A stretch of 61,075 nt of DNA, from contig LFTB01000053.1 of NCBI GenBank assembly GCA_001512905.1, positions 1-61,075 on the forward strand, in the 5' to 3' direction. Under the pieces are notes generated by a model. The model worked only from the letters and a program-made list of their open reading frames with translations. It was not told the origin of the DNA and searched no databases. Shown piece after piece: positions 18,908-30,407 of the stretch. Numbering within the stretch: the first letter of the stretch is position 1; each line of letters starts with the position of its first letter. The translations under genes and the position numbers were made by a program. This stretch comes from Clostridia bacterium DTU084. GTDB lineage: Bacteria; Bacillota; DTU084.

Positions 18908-19186
18908 TCACTTCTGTTGAGAGCGCCGCACCTGCCTGACAGGAATGTTGGCAACCAGGGCAACTGTATCTCCCCCGCCGCTTTCCAAATTGATCTCCAT
19001 TGCAGAGAGGTCTATTTCAAGGTAGCGGGAGATAACCCCGATGAGATCCTCTTTCAATTCTTCCAAAAGATGGGGATTAACGCTGGCCCGATCCTGTACC
19101 AAAACTAGCTGCAGCCGCTGTTTTGCAGTTTCTTTGCTGCCTTCATCCCGGTTCAAAACCCTGCTCAAAAAATCTAGTAAAGCCAA
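18908..19186 (-). CDS. minE: Cell division topological specificity factor MinE
   Basis: AKQRLQLVLVQDR...LLEELKEDLIGVISRYLEID. Confidence 0.92.
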   Translation of the reverse strand: MALLDFLSRVLNRDEGSKETAKQRLQLVLVQDRASVNPHLLEELKEDLIGVISRYLEIDLSAMEINLESGGGDTVALVANIPVRQVRRSQQK

Positions 19187-19206
19187 AACCCTGCCCCTCC
19201 AATCTT

Positions 19207-20007
19207 TTATTTATCCATTCCCACCAGCTGCCGCAGCCGCTGGAAGAAGCTGGGGTTGTCAAAACTCTGAAAGGGTACTTCCTCCCCTTCAAGCCGCCTT
19301 GCGATATTGCGGTAGGCTTGTCCAGCTTTGGAGTTATTGTCGAAGGCAATTGGTTCGCCTTTGTTTGTAGAGATAATGATGGCTTCGTCATCTGGCACAA
19401 CGCCCAACAGATCAATGTGGAGAATATCAAGCACATCTTCTATATCCATCATTTCTCTCCGCTTGACCATATCCGGGCGCAGGCGATTGAGGATGAGCCT
19501 CGGACCCCGCAGGCCTTCTGCCTCCACCAGACCTATGATCCTGTCTGCGTCCCTGACAGCTGAAACCTCAGGGGTGGTGACGATGAGAGCCAGATCCGCA
19601 CCTGCAACTGCATTGCGGAATCCCTGCTCGATTCCTGCAGGGCAGTCTATGAGCACGTAATCGAATTCTTGCCGCAGCTCCTCGCAGAGCTCTTTCATCT
19701 GCTCAGGCTTGATGGCATCCTTGTCCCTGGTCTGGGCAGCAGGCAAGAGAAATAGGGATTCCACCCGCTTGTCTTTAATCAGGGCTTTCCGCACTGGCAG
19801 ATCCTTGTTTTCCATTACGTTAACAATATCGTAGACAATCCGGTTCTCCAGCCCCATCACCACGTCCAAATTCCGCAAGCCAATATCTGCATCAACAAGC
19901 ACGACCCGCCTGCCCAGGGCTGCCAAAGCAGCTCCGATGTTGGCAACTGTGGTGGTTTTCCCAACTCCTCCCTTCCCAGAGGTAATGACGAGCACCATTC
20001 CGTCCAT
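19207..20007 (-). CDS. minD: Septum site-determining protein MinD
   Basis: GKGGVGKTTTVANIG, DADIGLRNLDVVMGLENR, C-terminal amphipathic FFQRLRQLVGM. Confidence 0.96.
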   Translation of the reverse strand: MDGMVLVITSGKGGVGKTTTVANIGAALAALGRRVVLVDADIGLRNLDVVMGLENRIVYDIVNVMENKDLPVRKALIKDKRVESLFLLPAAQTRDKDAIKPEQMKELCEELRQEFDYVLIDCPAGIEQGFRNAVAGADLALIVTTPEVSAVRDADRIIGLVEAEGLRGPRLILNRLRPDMVKRREMMDIEDVLDILHIDLLGVVPDDEAIIISTNKGEPIAFDNNSKAGQAYRNIARRLEGEEVPFQSFDNPSFFQRLRQLVGMDK

Positions 20008-20021
20008 TTAAGTCCCTCCCG

Positions 20022-20705
20022 CTATCTTGCCATAATTTCGCTACTGTAAGTTTCGATAACCACTGTATTGTTCTTCATTCTTGCCACCTCAGGCACACCG
20101 CTGTCGTGAACTTCATTGTCTGGGGAACGGGCGATGAAGTCCGCAATTCGCAGCTGTGTAGGTTTGAGTCGCAGCGCCAGCACGGAACTTGTGGTGTTTC
20201 CCTTGGCTCCTGCATGACACACGCCGCGGCAAGCGCCTAACACGATGATGTCTCCTGTGGCCACAACTTCGGCGCCTGGATTTACATCCCCTAAAATCAC
20301 CACGTTGCCGTCATAGTGAATCCGCTGTCCTGAGCGAAGAGTTCCCTTCACCAGCTGCGTAGTTGTTTCTTTCGCTTCTTCACTGGGGCGAGCCGAAGCC
20401 GGCTTCCGCTTGACCTCCCCACCGCCAATCCTAACCTCAAGGCCTGCTCCTTCAAGCTCCCCTACGAGGCTTGACAATTCCATCCAGCTCAGTTCTCGCC
20501 TGCCCAACTGCACGGAAACTGTGGCACCTGCAAAAAAGGCACCGCTTTCTCTAAGCTTGTCCCTCAAAGCCTCGAGAATCTGGACAAACTCTCCTTCTTC
20601 GGAAAGATAGATGGTAAGGCCACTGTTGTTCCCTTTAATTGTCAAAGGCGCCTTGACCAAATTTTTTCCCTCCATCACAAAACTAAATTTGATATTCGTT
20701 GCCAA
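20022..20705 (-). CDS. minC: Septum site-determining protein MinC
   Basis: LRSGQRIHYDGNVVILGDVNPGAEVVATGDIIVLG. Confidence 0.95.
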   Translation of the reverse strand: MATNIKFSFVMEGKNLVKAPLTIKGNNSGLTIYLSEEGEFVQILEALRDKLRESGAFFAGATVSVQLGRRELSWMELSSLVGELEGAGLEVRIGGGEVKRKPASARPSEEAKETTTQLVKGTLRSGQRIHYDGNVVILGDVNPGAEVVATGDIIVLGACRGVCHAGAKGNTTSSVLALRLKPTQLRIADFIARSPDNEVHDSGVPEVARMKNNTVVIETYSSEIMAR

Positions 20706-20735
20706 AAGACTTTATTCCTGCTTTTCGAGAAAAAT

Positions 20736-22757
20736 CTAACCCTCATCTAGCTGTTCCGCCTCTTCTTGTTCCTCTGGGGAGGTGTTGTTGGACGGCGGCA
20801 GAGCAGGTACATCGGATGGAAGCTCTTGGGCTTGTGGCTCCTCTTCAGGTGCTGACTGCTCCTGGCTAGGCGTCTGCCCCCCGTCTGATTCATTCTCTGC
20901 CCCTTGGCTGGACGCCTTTTGAGCCGCTTGCTCTTCTTTTTGCTCCACGTTAAAGTAGGAAGCCAATACCTTCCGGGCCACAGGGGCAGCAAAGCCGCCG
21001 CCGCTGCCTCCCTGTTCGATGAAGACAACTATGGCAACCTCAGGGTCTTCAATTGGCGCCAGGGCCACAAACCAGGCGTGGTCGTCGCCTTGGGAGTTCT
21101 GCGCAGTTCCTGTCTTCCCCCCCACTGCAACGGGAAAGCCTGCAAAGGCCCCATAGGCTGTGCCTCCTGGATCAGTAACGTCCTGCATCCCTTGCCGCAG
21201 CACTGCCAGGGTGTCAGGGGACACCTGCAGCTGCCCTGTGGCAACAGGCTGGAAGGACTTCAATTCCTCCCCTTCGGGGGAGAGGACCTTCTGCACCACA
21301 TAAGGCCTGTAAATTGTGCCGCCGTTGCCTATGGCAGCGATGGCGCTTGCCATCTGCAGGGGTGTGGTCTGAAGCGCTCCCTGGCCGATGGCCACGTCCA
21401 TGGTTTCCGCCTCGTACCAGATCTGATTGTCTGCCCGCTTGAAATTTTCTCGCTTCCACTGCCTGTCCGGCACAAGCCCTGCCCGCTCTCCAGGCAGCTC
21501 GAAGCCTGTGGGCTTGCCCAAACCGTACATCCTGGCGTAGCGGGCTAATTCATCGATACCAACTCTCCGGCCCAATTCGTAGAAGACAATATTGCAGGAA
21601 TTTTTTATTCCTTCAAGCAGAGTCTGCTGGCCGTGGCCGCTGTGCCGCCAGCACCGCTTGCCGTAGCGATCTTTGCCTGTGCAGTAAAACCTGTCGTGCA
21701 GGGTAACCTTGCCTGTCTCCAAAGCAGCAGTGGCAGTGATGAGTTTGAAAATGGATCCAGGGGGCTCTGCCACCCGCAGGACCCTGCTGGTAAAGGGATG
21801 GTATGGGTTTTTCAGCATTTCCTCCAGCTCTTTGCTGGAGATCCCTCCGACAAAGGAATTGGGGTCGTAGCCTGGTTTGCTTGCCATGGCGAGAACCTGT
21901 CCTGTCTCCACGTCCAGAACCACCACAGAGCCAGCCTTGGCATTTGGGTATTTGCTCTTTGCCATGGCCTCCAGCTGCTGGTCCAGCGCCTCCTCTGCTG
22001 CCAGCTGGACCTTGTGGTCGATGGTTAAAAGGAGGTCGTTTCCAGGCACAGGATTGGCAAAGCCCAGAAGGCTGATGGGCCTTCCAGCAGCGTCCACCTC
22101 CACCTGCTCGCCGCCGTCCTGGCCCTTCAAATATTTCTCGTAGACCCGCTCCAGCCCTGTCTTGCCCACTACGTCAGTCATCCGGTAGCCTTCATCCCGC
22201 CACTGGACCAATTCCTCTTCGCTGATTTTGCCTAGATAGCCGAAGAGGTGGCTGGCAAACTCCCCGTAAATGTAGTTGCGGACAGGCATCTCCTCCACAA
22301 TCACTCCAGGAAGGTCCAGTCTGCGCTCTTCGATCTTGGTGACTATCTCAGGCGATGCATCCCGCAAGAGGCGCACTGGTTCAAAAGGGCGGTTCGCTGA
22401 CTTTTCAACTTCCTGTTTGATTTCGCTGCTGCTGATGCCGATGATTTCGGCAAGCTCCTCGTAAACCTCTTCCCTGTTCTCAGTCAGGGCTGTGGGCAGA
22501 ATGGAAACTGTAAAGGAAAGCCTGCTGGAAACCAACGGCTCGCCGTTCCTGTCGTAAAAAATGCCTCTTGGGGCCGTCACAGGAATCCTGCGAATCCTGT
22601 TGCCTTCGGCCAGAGTAGAGTAGTGCTCGCCGCGGATGATCTGCATGTACCAGAGCCTGGCAAGAATAATGAAAAAAATGCCCACGAGGACGTAGGCGAA
22701 AACTTTCAATCTGGTTTCCAGTTGTTTGTTGGTCATGGCTGTCAACCTCTTCTCCAA
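20736..22757 (-). CDS. mrdA: Penicillin-binding protein 2 (MrdA)
   Basis: RGxxYDRNG, EPPGSIFKLITA (SxxK), SCN, GKTGTAQN; acidic/Gln-rich C-terminal tail. Confidence 0.93.
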   Translation of the reverse strand: MEKRLTAMTNKQLETRLKVFAYVLVGIFFIILARLWYMQIIRGEHYSTLAEGNRIRRIPVTAPRGIFYDRNGEPLVSSRLSFTVSILPTALTENREEVYEELAEIIGISSSEIKQEVEKSANRPFEPVRLLRDASPEIVTKIEERRLDLPGVIVEEMPVRNYIYGEFASHLFGYLGKISEEELVQWRDEGYRMTDVVGKTGLERVYEKYLKGQDGGEQVEVDAAGRPISLLGFANPVPGNDLLLTIDHKVQLAAEEALDQQLEAMAKSKYPNAKAGSVVVLDVETGQVLAMASKPGYDPNSFVGGISSKELEEMLKNPYHPFTSRVLRVAEPPGSIFKLITATAALETGKVTLHDRFYCTGKDRYGKRCWRHSGHGQQTLLEGIKNSCNIVFYELGRRVGIDELARYARMYGLGKPTGFELPGERAGLVPDRQWKRENFKRADNQIWYEAETMDVAIGQGALQTTPLQMASAIAAIGNGGTIYRPYVVQKVLSPEGEELKSFQPVATGQLQVSPDTLAVLRQGMQDVTDPGGTAYGAFAGFPVAVGGKTGTAQNSQGDDHAWFVALAPIEDPEVAIVVFIEQGGSGGGFAAPVARKVLASYFNVEQKEEQAAQKASSQGAENESDGGQTPSQEQSAPEEEPQAQELPSDVPALPPSNNTSPEEQEEAEQLDEG

Positions 22758-23251
22758 ACCACATAAGCTGGCCTGTCAACAAACAGTTTTCTCGCCAATG
22801 GCCAAATAATAACTGTAAGGAACATGTTGTAGGCGGCAGTGGGCAGGATAACTAACTTGACTGCCTGCCAGATTGGCCAGTTCATGCCGAAAGAGGTGCC
22901 CAAAAACAGGTAAAAGGCTTCCCCTGCCAAGGTACAAAACCCCACAGCCCCTACAGGCACCAGCCAATGTTCACTAAAAGCGCGATTGGCAATTTGCCCT
23001 GCCAGCCACCCCACTAGCATCCCTGTAGCCAAGGAAAGGCCGATAAATCTGCCTGTCAGCAGATCCATCAGCAGACCGCCAACAGTCCCAGCTGCAACTG
23101 AAAGAGACCCGCCGCACAAAAGGCCCACCAGGACGACCCAAATCAGCAAAAGATCTGGTTTCACCCCAAAGACCCGCAAAAAATGAAAGCCGGTCATCTG
23201 AAAAAGTAAGGAAACCAAAATGCCGGCGGCTGTGATCACAATCTTTTTCAT
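22742..23251 (-). CDS. mreD: Rod shape-determining protein MreD
   Basis: Hydrophobic multi-TM protein directly after mreC. Confidence 0.88.
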   Translation of the reverse strand: MKKIVITAAGILVSLLFQMTGFHFLRVFGVKPDLLLIWVVLVGLLCGGSLSVAAGTVGGLLMDLLTGRFIGLSLATGMLVGWLAGQIANRAFSEHWLVPVGAVGFCTLAGEAFYLFLGTSFGMNWPIWQAVKLVILPTAAYNMFLTVIIWPLARKLFVDRPAYVVWRRG

Positions 23252-24111
23252 TGCTGCTCACTTTCTTCCTCAAGGGGAGGTGCTTGGAAGTTCTTCACCA
23301 CAAACACTTCTTCAAGCTTGCCCAGGTCCACTGCCGGGCGCAGGAGGCCCTGAAAGCCCAGGCCGTATTTGCCCTGCTCTACTTCCGTAATCTCGCCAAT
23401 GAGCAAACCTTTGGGGAAGATTCCCCCCAGACCCGAGCTGATAATCAAATCTCCCTTTCTCAATGTTACATCAGCAGTGAGCCCCCGGACGCTGCAGTAG
23501 CCGGGCTTGTCTGCTTTCCCTTCGACGAGCACCAGGTGTCTTGTGCTGCGCACTAACCCGCCAATTGCCATCCTGGCGTCAGACAGAAGCAGCACGTTGG
23601 CAGTGTTTTTCGTTGCGCTTCGCACCACCCCCACAATGCCGCTTGCTGTGATCACTGCCTGATCTTTTTTCACGCCAGCGTCGAGGCCTTGGTCGATGGT
23701 GATGGTGCTCAGCCAGTTGCTGGGATCCCTGCCTATAACTTGAGCCGGCAGAAGCTCCAGCTGCTCTTTGTTCCTTTCTTGAAAGTTCAGGAGGGTCCGC
23801 AGCCTCTGGTTTTCCAAGCGGTACTCTTCCAGCCGAACGATCTCCGCCTCAAGCTCTCCGATTTTCTCTCTGAAAGCGCGGTTCTCCTCGTCCAGCTTGC
23901 TCCACAGCACCACTTGCCGCCAAGCGCTGGAAAGTGCAGAGGAAGTCCGGTAAAAGAACTGGGACACAGGTGCCAATGCCTCTGTGATGGCTTCTTCCAG
24001 CTTGCTCACCTGAGGCCTGTCTTCTGCTGTAAGGTAAATCAGGCACAGTATGGCCAAAAAAGCAGCTGCGATCAAAAAACCCCGCACCCGGCGATCAAGC
24101 TCCCTCTGCAC
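23248..24111 (-). CDS. mreC: Rod shape-determining protein MreC
   Basis: VIGRDPSNWLSTITIDQGLDAGVKKDQAVI, GDLIISSGLGGIFPKGLLIG. Confidence 0.95.
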   Translation of the reverse strand: MQRELDRRVRGFLIAAAFLAILCLIYLTAEDRPQVSKLEEAITEALAPVSQFFYRTSSALSSAWRQVVLWSKLDEENRAFREKIGELEAEIVRLEEYRLENQRLRTLLNFQERNKEQLELLPAQVIGRDPSNWLSTITIDQGLDAGVKKDQAVITASGIVGVVRSATKNTANVLLLSDARMAIGGLVRSTRHLVLVEGKADKPGYCSVRGLTADVTLRKGDLIISSGLGGIFPKGLLIGEITEVEQGKYGLGFQGLLRPAVDLGKLEEVFVVKNFQAPPLEEESEQQ

Positions 24112-24141
24112 TCCTCTCCCCTCCTACTGAAAACTCTTTTC

Positions 24142-25197
<1,056 letters not shown>

Positions 25198-25201
25198 TCA
25201 T

Positions 25202-25927
25202 CTAACTGGCTAGTTTAAGTGGAAAATATCCTTGCTCCCGCAAGCTGCAGTAAGAGTTGCGTCCGATGATAATGTGATCTAAAATTTCAATTCCCAGAAG
25301 CTTTCCTGCGTTCACCAGCCGTGTGGTCAGGCTGATGTCTTCCCTGCTGGGTGCGGGATCCCCACTGGGATGGTTGTGAACTAAAATCAGCGCTGCAGCG
25401 CTGCGGCGGATGGCTTCTTTGAACAGCTCCCGGGGATGTACTATTGCTGAGGCCAGGCTCCCGATGGAAACCGTCTGCACAGACATCACCCGGTTCTTTG
25501 AGTTCAAAAGCAGGATCCGGAAATGCTCCCGGTCGTAGTCTGCCATCTCTCCGAGGAGGCGGGATACATCTTGGGGCGAAGATATCTTGACCCCAGGCTT
25601 GAACCTGGTGTTTTGTGCTCGCCTTCCCAATTCCATGGCTGCCAAAATCTGCGCTGCCTTGGCAGGCCCAATTCCCTCAAGCTGAATCAGCTCTTCCGCT
25701 GAAGCCTGGGCAAGTCTCCGCAGATCTCCAAACTTGGCCAGAACCTCGTCTGCAAGCCCCAAAGCAGAGCTGCGGGCGGTTCCTGTGCGCAGTACAATAG
25801 CCAACAGTTCCCTATCTGCAAGTGCGCTCGCGCCGTCAGAGAGAAGCCTCTCCCTGGGCCTTGTGTGCTGCGGTAGATCCCCAATCCTCACCTGATACCT
25901 AACTTTTTTCATTCTATACCTCCTCAA
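25202..25927 (-). CDS. radC: RadC/JAB domain protein
   Basis: HPRELFKEAIRRSAAALILVHNHPSGDPAPSREDI. Confidence 0.95.
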   Translation of the reverse strand: MRRYRMKKVRYQVRIGDLPQHTRPRERLLSDGASALADRELLAIVLRTGTARSSALGLADEVLAKFGDLRRLAQASAEELIQLEGIGPAKAAQILAAMELGRRAQNTRFKPGVKISSPQDVSRLLGEMADYDREHFRILLLNSKNRVMSVQTVSIGSLASAIVHPRELFKEAIRRSAAALILVHNHPSGDPAPSREDISLTTRLVNAGKLLGIEILDHIIIGRNSYCSLREQGYFPLKLAS

Positions 25928-26520
25928 GGCACAGCAATGCCAAAGTTAGCCAGCTGATCCACAAGCAGCCCCACAGGCAGTCCCACTACATTGTAATAAC
26001 AGCCCCGGATCTCGCGCACAAGGGCAGCGCCCAAGCCCTGGATCCCGTAAGCGCCGGCCTTGTCCAGGGGCTCTCCTGTGGCTACATAGCGCAGGATTTC
26101 TTCTCGAGATAAAGGACGCATCTGGACAAATGTCAGCTCGTGGCTGCAGAACTCCCTGCCGCCCTTCCCCTCAACGAGAGCGAGGCCAGTCACCACTTGA
26201 TGCTCCTTGCCGGAAAGCTTTTGGAGCATTCTGACTGCATCAGCTTCATCTTCAGGCTTTCCTAAAATCTCCCCCTCTACGGCAACTACCGTATCTGCAC
26301 CTAAAATCAGGCCCTCTCTAAATTGGGCAACAGCCCTGGCTTTAGCTAACGCAAGCTGCTCAGCCTGCAGATGAATAGGGCCCTGCACATTTTCCTCCTG
26401 CACCTGGCTCACTTGCACTTCAAAAGGAATGCCCAGCTGCTTTAGGATAGCTGCCCGCCGCGGCGAGGCTGAGGCTAAAATCAGCTTCTGCTTCATCGCT
26501 ACAGCCTCCTGTACCCCCAA
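25924..26520 (-). CDS. maf: Maf-like nucleotide pyrophosphatase
   Basis: LILASASPRRAAIL, LGADTVVAVEGEILGKP, DKAGAYGIQG. Confidence 0.95.
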   Translation of the reverse strand: MGVQEAVAMKQKLILASASPRRAAILKQLGIPFEVQVSQVQEENVQGPIHLQAEQLALAKARAVAQFREGLILGADTVVAVEGEILGKPEDEADAVRMLQKLSGKEHQVVTGLALVEGKGGREFCSHELTFVQMRPLSREEILRYVATGEPLDKAGAYGIQGLGAALVREIRGCYYNVVGLPVGLLVDQLANFGIAVP

Positions 26521-26753
26521 ATGGCAGCAACCACCCCTAAGACAGTGGCAAAATTAAATTTCAAGCTGAATCCGATGGTAAACTCCAGGGCATCGGCAAG
26601 TTTTAGGGTCACAGGGGGAAAGCCTGCCTGCACAGAGTGGCTGAGGAAAGGAACCACATCGCCTAAAGCCTGTCCCAAAACGCTGCCTGTTAAAATGCCA
26701 ACCAAAATCAACAGCAAAAGGATGGCTGGATTTTTGTCGTAATTTCTCCTCAC
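26499..26753 (-). CDS. DUF4321 family small membrane protein
   Basis: LLLILVGILTGSVLGQALG...FSLKFNFATVLGVVAAIWGYRRL, position beside maf/radC. Confidence 0.75.
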   Translation of the reverse strand: MRRNYDKNPAILLLLILVGILTGSVLGQALGDVVPFLSHSVQAGFPPVTLKLADALEFTIGFSLKFNFATVLGVVAAIWGYRRL

Positions 26754-27799
26754 TAATCTCTCCCTTTCACGGGCTCATAGCAGAGATCTCCTGTTGCATG
26801 AACTCTGCCATCCTTGTCTACAACCAGAGCCTCAGCGCCGTACCTCTCAACCAGCGCCATGCCCATCTCTGGCCCCATGATGAAGCAGGCTGTGGAAAGG
26901 AGATCTGCAAGCAGACCTGTTTCTGCCACCACAGTGGCGCTTTGACAATCCCAGGCTGGATAGCCTGTGGTTGGATCCACAAGGTGGTGGTAGCGCCTGC
27001 CTCCACTGATGAAAAACCTTTGGTAGTCGCCTGAGGTGGACACAGCCCCCTCCTTGACCTCGAGCACAGTAAGGAGCCCCGCTTCTCTTGGATCCTTGAC
27101 GCCAACTCGCCAAAGGCCCCGGGGAGCTTCGCCCAAGATGCCGATCTGTCCCCCTGCATTTACAAGGGCCCGCTCTATCCCCTGCCCTTTGAGCACTTCA
27201 AGGGCTCTGTCCACAGCATATCCCTTGGCAGCACCCCCCAGATCAAGCTGCAGCCCAGGGGGAAGCATAACCTTGTTAGGCGGGATGAGCTTCACCTGCT
27301 GCCAGCCCACACCTTCCAGAGCCTTCAGGATCTCCTCTCTTTCAGGGAGCTCCTCTTTTTCCCGGGCCCTCTGCCAGAGGAGGCTCAGCTCTCCTACTGT
27401 GGGATCGTAAGCGCCGCCGCTTGCTGAGGCGATCTCGAGAGCTTGTCCCAAAACGTGGTAGATTGCCTCATCCACCTCGCCCCCTCCGCTTTCCGCAAGG
27501 CGGACTAGAACGCTGCCTGGCTGATAGCGGGAAAGCAGCCCTTCGATCCGCCTGATCTCAGCCATGGCAGCTTTTGCAGCGTCTTTGGCATCAGGACCCC
27601 ATATCTGGATCTCCACCAGAGTGTCCAAAGCAAATTCCCGATGGACGAAGGGCTTCATTCTGCGGTTATAAAGAAAGGAGATTATGCTGACGGAAACCAG
27701 CAGCACAATCCCTAAACCCAAAAAGAAAGACTTCCTTTGCCACTTCATGTTAAGTTTAACACTCAGACTTCTAAAAGACAAGTAGAAAACACCTGCCAA
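26753..27799 (-). CDS. apbE: FAD:protein FMN transferase (ApbE)
   Basis: DLGGAAKGYAVDRALE, GDYQRFF, HHLVDPTTGYP. Confidence 0.93.
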   Translation of the reverse strand: MAGVFYLSFRSLSVKLNMKWQRKSFFLGLGIVLLVSVSIISFLYNRRMKPFVHREFALDTLVEIQIWGPDAKDAAKAAMAEIRRIEGLLSRYQPGSVLVRLAESGGGEVDEAIYHVLGQALEIASASGGAYDPTVGELSLLWQRAREKEELPEREEILKALEGVGWQQVKLIPPNKVMLPPGLQLDLGGAAKGYAVDRALEVLKGQGIERALVNAGGQIGILGEAPRGLWRVGVKDPREAGLLTVLEVKEGAVSTSGDYQRFFISGGRRYHHLVDPTTGYPAWDCQSATVVAETGLLADLLSTACFIMGPEMGMALVERYGAEALVVDKDGRVHATGDLCYEPVKGRD

Positions 27800-27833
27800 T
27801 TGTAAATTAATGAATGGAACTTTCAGGCAGGTC

Positions 27834-28622
27834 CTAACTTTCTTTCCAAACTATGGTTCCAGTAGGACACTTTTCCACACAGACGCCGCAGGCATCGCAT
27901 TTTTCGTAATCGATGACAGCCAGGTTATCCACCATGGTGATGGCTTTTTGCGGACAATTTCTCGCGCAAATACCACAGCCTATGCAGCCGTCTTTACAAA
28001 TCTTCCGCACCACAGCTCCTTTATCGTGGGAACCGCAGGCGATCATGACCTGTGCTTCATCTGGCAGCATCCCAATTACATCCCTGGGACAAGCTTCCGC
28101 GCACAGGCCGCAGCCGGTACACTTTGCGTAGTCTACAACAGGCAGCCCGTCAGGGCCCATGGAGATAGCATCGAAGCGGCAGACCCGGACGCAGTCGCCA
28201 AAGCCCAAACAAGCCCACGAGCAGGCTTTGTGTCCCCCCCCCAGCTGGTGAGCTGCGAGGCATTCCTTGATTCCGTCGTAGACAAACAGCTCCTGGCAGT
28301 CTTTTCCCCGGCAGCGGACGAAAGCGATTTTCTCTTCAATGTCTACAGGTTCAACTCCCATAATCTCTGCGATTTTCGCTGCAGTGTCATCACCACCTGG
28401 AATGCACAGGCCAGTACCTGCTTTGCCTGCAGCCACTGCCTGGGCGTAGCTGCTGCAGCCAGGATAACCGCAAGCGCCGCAGTTGGCGCCGGGGAGAGCT
28501 TCTGTGATTGCTTCAACAGTAGGATCCGTTTCCACTGCGAACACCCTGGAGGCAAAAGCGAGAACCGCGCCGAACAAAAGGCCAGATGCCGCCAGGATTG
28601 CTACTGTATAGACAATTGTCAT
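27834..28622 (-). CDS. rnfB: Electron transport complex subunit RnfB
   Basis: GANCGACGYPGCSSYA, multiple CxxCxxCxxxCP clusters. Confidence 0.95.
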   Translation of the reverse strand: MTIVYTVAILAASGLLFGAVLAFASRVFAVETDPTVEAITEALPGANCGACGYPGCSSYAQAVAAGKAGTGLCIPGGDDTAAKIAEIMGVEPVDIEEKIAFVRCRGKDCQELFVYDGIKECLAAHQLGGGHKACSWACLGFGDCVRVCRFDAISMGPDGLPVVDYAKCTGCGLCAEACPRDVIGMLPDEAQVMIACGSHDKGAVVRKICKDGCIGCGICARNCPQKAITMVDNLAVIDYEKCDACGVCVEKCPTGTIVWKES

Positions 28623-28634
28623 TATTTGTTCCTC

Positions 28635-29258
28635 CTAGCCGAAAAGCTTGCTGAGATCAAACCCGGAAAAACCCATAAAGGCAATGGAAAGCAGGCCGGC
28701 TGTGACGAGAGCGATGGGAAAACCCTGCCAGGCCCGCCCGATTGGTGCGCCTGCAAGTCGCTCCCTCAGTCCTGCGAAAAGGACAATGGCCAGGGTGAAG
28801 CCTATGGCTGCGCCTACACCGTTGATCACTGTGGCCAGAAAGCCGTACCCTTGGTTCACGTTAATCAGAGCCACGCCCAAGACAGCGCAGTTGGTGGTGA
28901 TCAGAGGCAGGTACACGCCCAAAGCCTGATAAAGGCCGGGTGCGGACTTTTGCAGCACCATTTCCACAAACTGCACGAGGCTCGCTATAATCAGGATGAA
29001 AGCGATGGTCTGCAGATATTCAAGGCCAAAGGGAATTAAAAGGTACTGGTTGAAAATCCAGGTCACAGCTGAAGCCATTCCCATGACAAAGGTCACGGCA
29101 AAGCCCATGCCCACTGCTGTTTCAAGCTTTTGAGAAACTCCAAGGAAGGGACAGATGCCTAAAAATCTCACCAAAACGAAATTATTGATCAGCACTGCAC
29201 TGAAAAAAATCACCAGCATATTAGGCTGCTCCACCGCTGTTTCCTCCTTTGCCCTCAA
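28635..29258 (-). CDS. rnfA: Electron transport complex subunit RnfA
   Basis: [31 protein letters not shown]. Confidence 0.95.
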   Translation of the reverse strand: MRAKEETAVEQPNMLVIFFSAVLINNFVLVRFLGICPFLGVSQKLETAVGMGFAVTFVMGMASAVTWIFNQYLLIPFGLEYLQTIAFILIIASLVQFVEMVLQKSAPGLYQALGVYLPLITTNCAVLGVALINVNQGYGFLATVINGVGAAIGFTLAIVLFAGLRERLAGAPIGRAWQGFPIALVTAGLLSIAFMGFSGFDLSKLFG

Positions 29259-29856
29259 GGTATTGATTCAAAAAGCCCATCAGAAGCCCCAAAGTGATAA
29301 AGGCTCCTGGGGGAAGGATCATGATTAGCCCAGCTGCTTGCTCAGGCATCAGCTGAACCCCGGCAAAACCAAAGTCTGCTGCCTGGGCAAAGGTGCCAGT
29401 GCCCAAGATTTCCCGGATGGTTCCCAATACAGATAAAGAAACAGTGAACCCAAGTCCCATCCCAAAGCCATCCACAAGGGAAGGGACAAGGCCGTTCTTT
29501 GAGGCAAAGGTTTCTGCCCTTGCCAGGATAATGCAGTTGACCACAATCAAAGGGATGAAGATCCCCAATACCTCTGCCAAAGCAGGCAGAAAAGCCTGCA
29601 TTAGGTTGTCGATGATAGTCACCAAAGTGGCAATCACCACAATATAGCAGGGAATCCTGATCTTATCTGGAATCACGTTCCGCAGCAGGGAAATGATCAG
29701 GTTGGAGCCTGCCAGAACCAAAGTGGTGGCAATGCCCATCCCAAGGCCCCCCATGAGAGAGGTTGTGACAGCCAAAGTAGGGCACATTCCCAAAACAAGC
29801 CTGAAGGTGGGATTCTCTCGGGTCAGGCCGTTTTTGAAAACTTTCAACAAGCTCAT
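29221..29856 (-). CDS. rnfE: Electron transport complex subunit RnfE
   Basis: [29 protein letters not shown]. Confidence 0.95.
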   Translation of the reverse strand: MSLLKVFKNGLTRENPTFRLVLGMCPTLAVTTSLMGGLGMGIATTLVLAGSNLIISLLRNVIPDKIRIPCYIVVIATLVTIIDNLMQAFLPALAEVLGIFIPLIVVNCIILARAETFASKNGLVPSLVDGFGMGLGFTVSLSVLGTIREILGTGTFAQAADFGFAGVQLMPEQAAGLIMILPPGAFITLGLLMGFLNQYLEGKGGNSGGAA

Positions 29857-30407
29857 TTGGACACCTCCTCAAAAACAGCAAGCGCAGTGTTCACGCCAGC
29901 TGTCACTGCCCTGGAGGAGACTGTAGCGCCGCTGACCGCCGCAATTTTCCCCCCGTCGTTCTTTACTGCAAGCTTCTGGCCAGCTTTGTTTCCTTTGTAC
30001 TGATCCAAAAAGCTGTCCTCAACGATCTTGGACCCAAGGCCAGGGGTTTCGCTGTGCTGATTGATCACAACGCCCTGGATAACTCCAGCCTGGCTGATGC
30101 CTACAAGGCAGTTGATCCTGCCGCCGTAGCCGGTGGGAGCAACCTGCACAACGTAACCTGCAGGGTTTTTCGTCTCCCAAATGGCCAGCAGATCTGCGAA
30201 CCTTTCCTGCTCTCGCAGCTGTGCTGTTACATCTTCCAGCTCCAAATAATCTTCAGCAGCCAGGGCACTAGATAAAGAGCCTGCCAAACGCCTTTCCTGC
30301 TCTTGGGCGATCCGCCCGCTTGTAAATTCATTGACAAAACTCAAAGCGAGGCCTGCAAGCCCACAGATCAGCATCAAAGTTACAGCAAGTTTCATTCCCT
30401 CACGCAC
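29853..30407 (-). CDS. rnfG: Electron transport complex subunit RnfG
   Basis: SETPGLGSKI and SGATVSSRAVTAGV (flavinylation-type SGAT motif). Confidence 0.95.
   Translation of the reverse strand: MREGMKLAVTLMLICGLAGLALSFVNEFTSGRIAQEQERRLAGSLSSALAAEDYLELEDVTAQLREQERFADLLAIWETKNPAGYVVQVAPTGYGGRINCLVGISQAGVIQGVVINQHSETPGLGSKIVEDSFLDQYKGNKAGQKLAVKNDGGKIAAVSGATVSSRAVTAGVNTALAVFEEVSK

Noticed and set aside
27810-29039. 409-aa plus-strand ORF
   Set aside because: Antisense to rnfB/rnfA, which have clear family motifs; the translation looks like a shadow frame.
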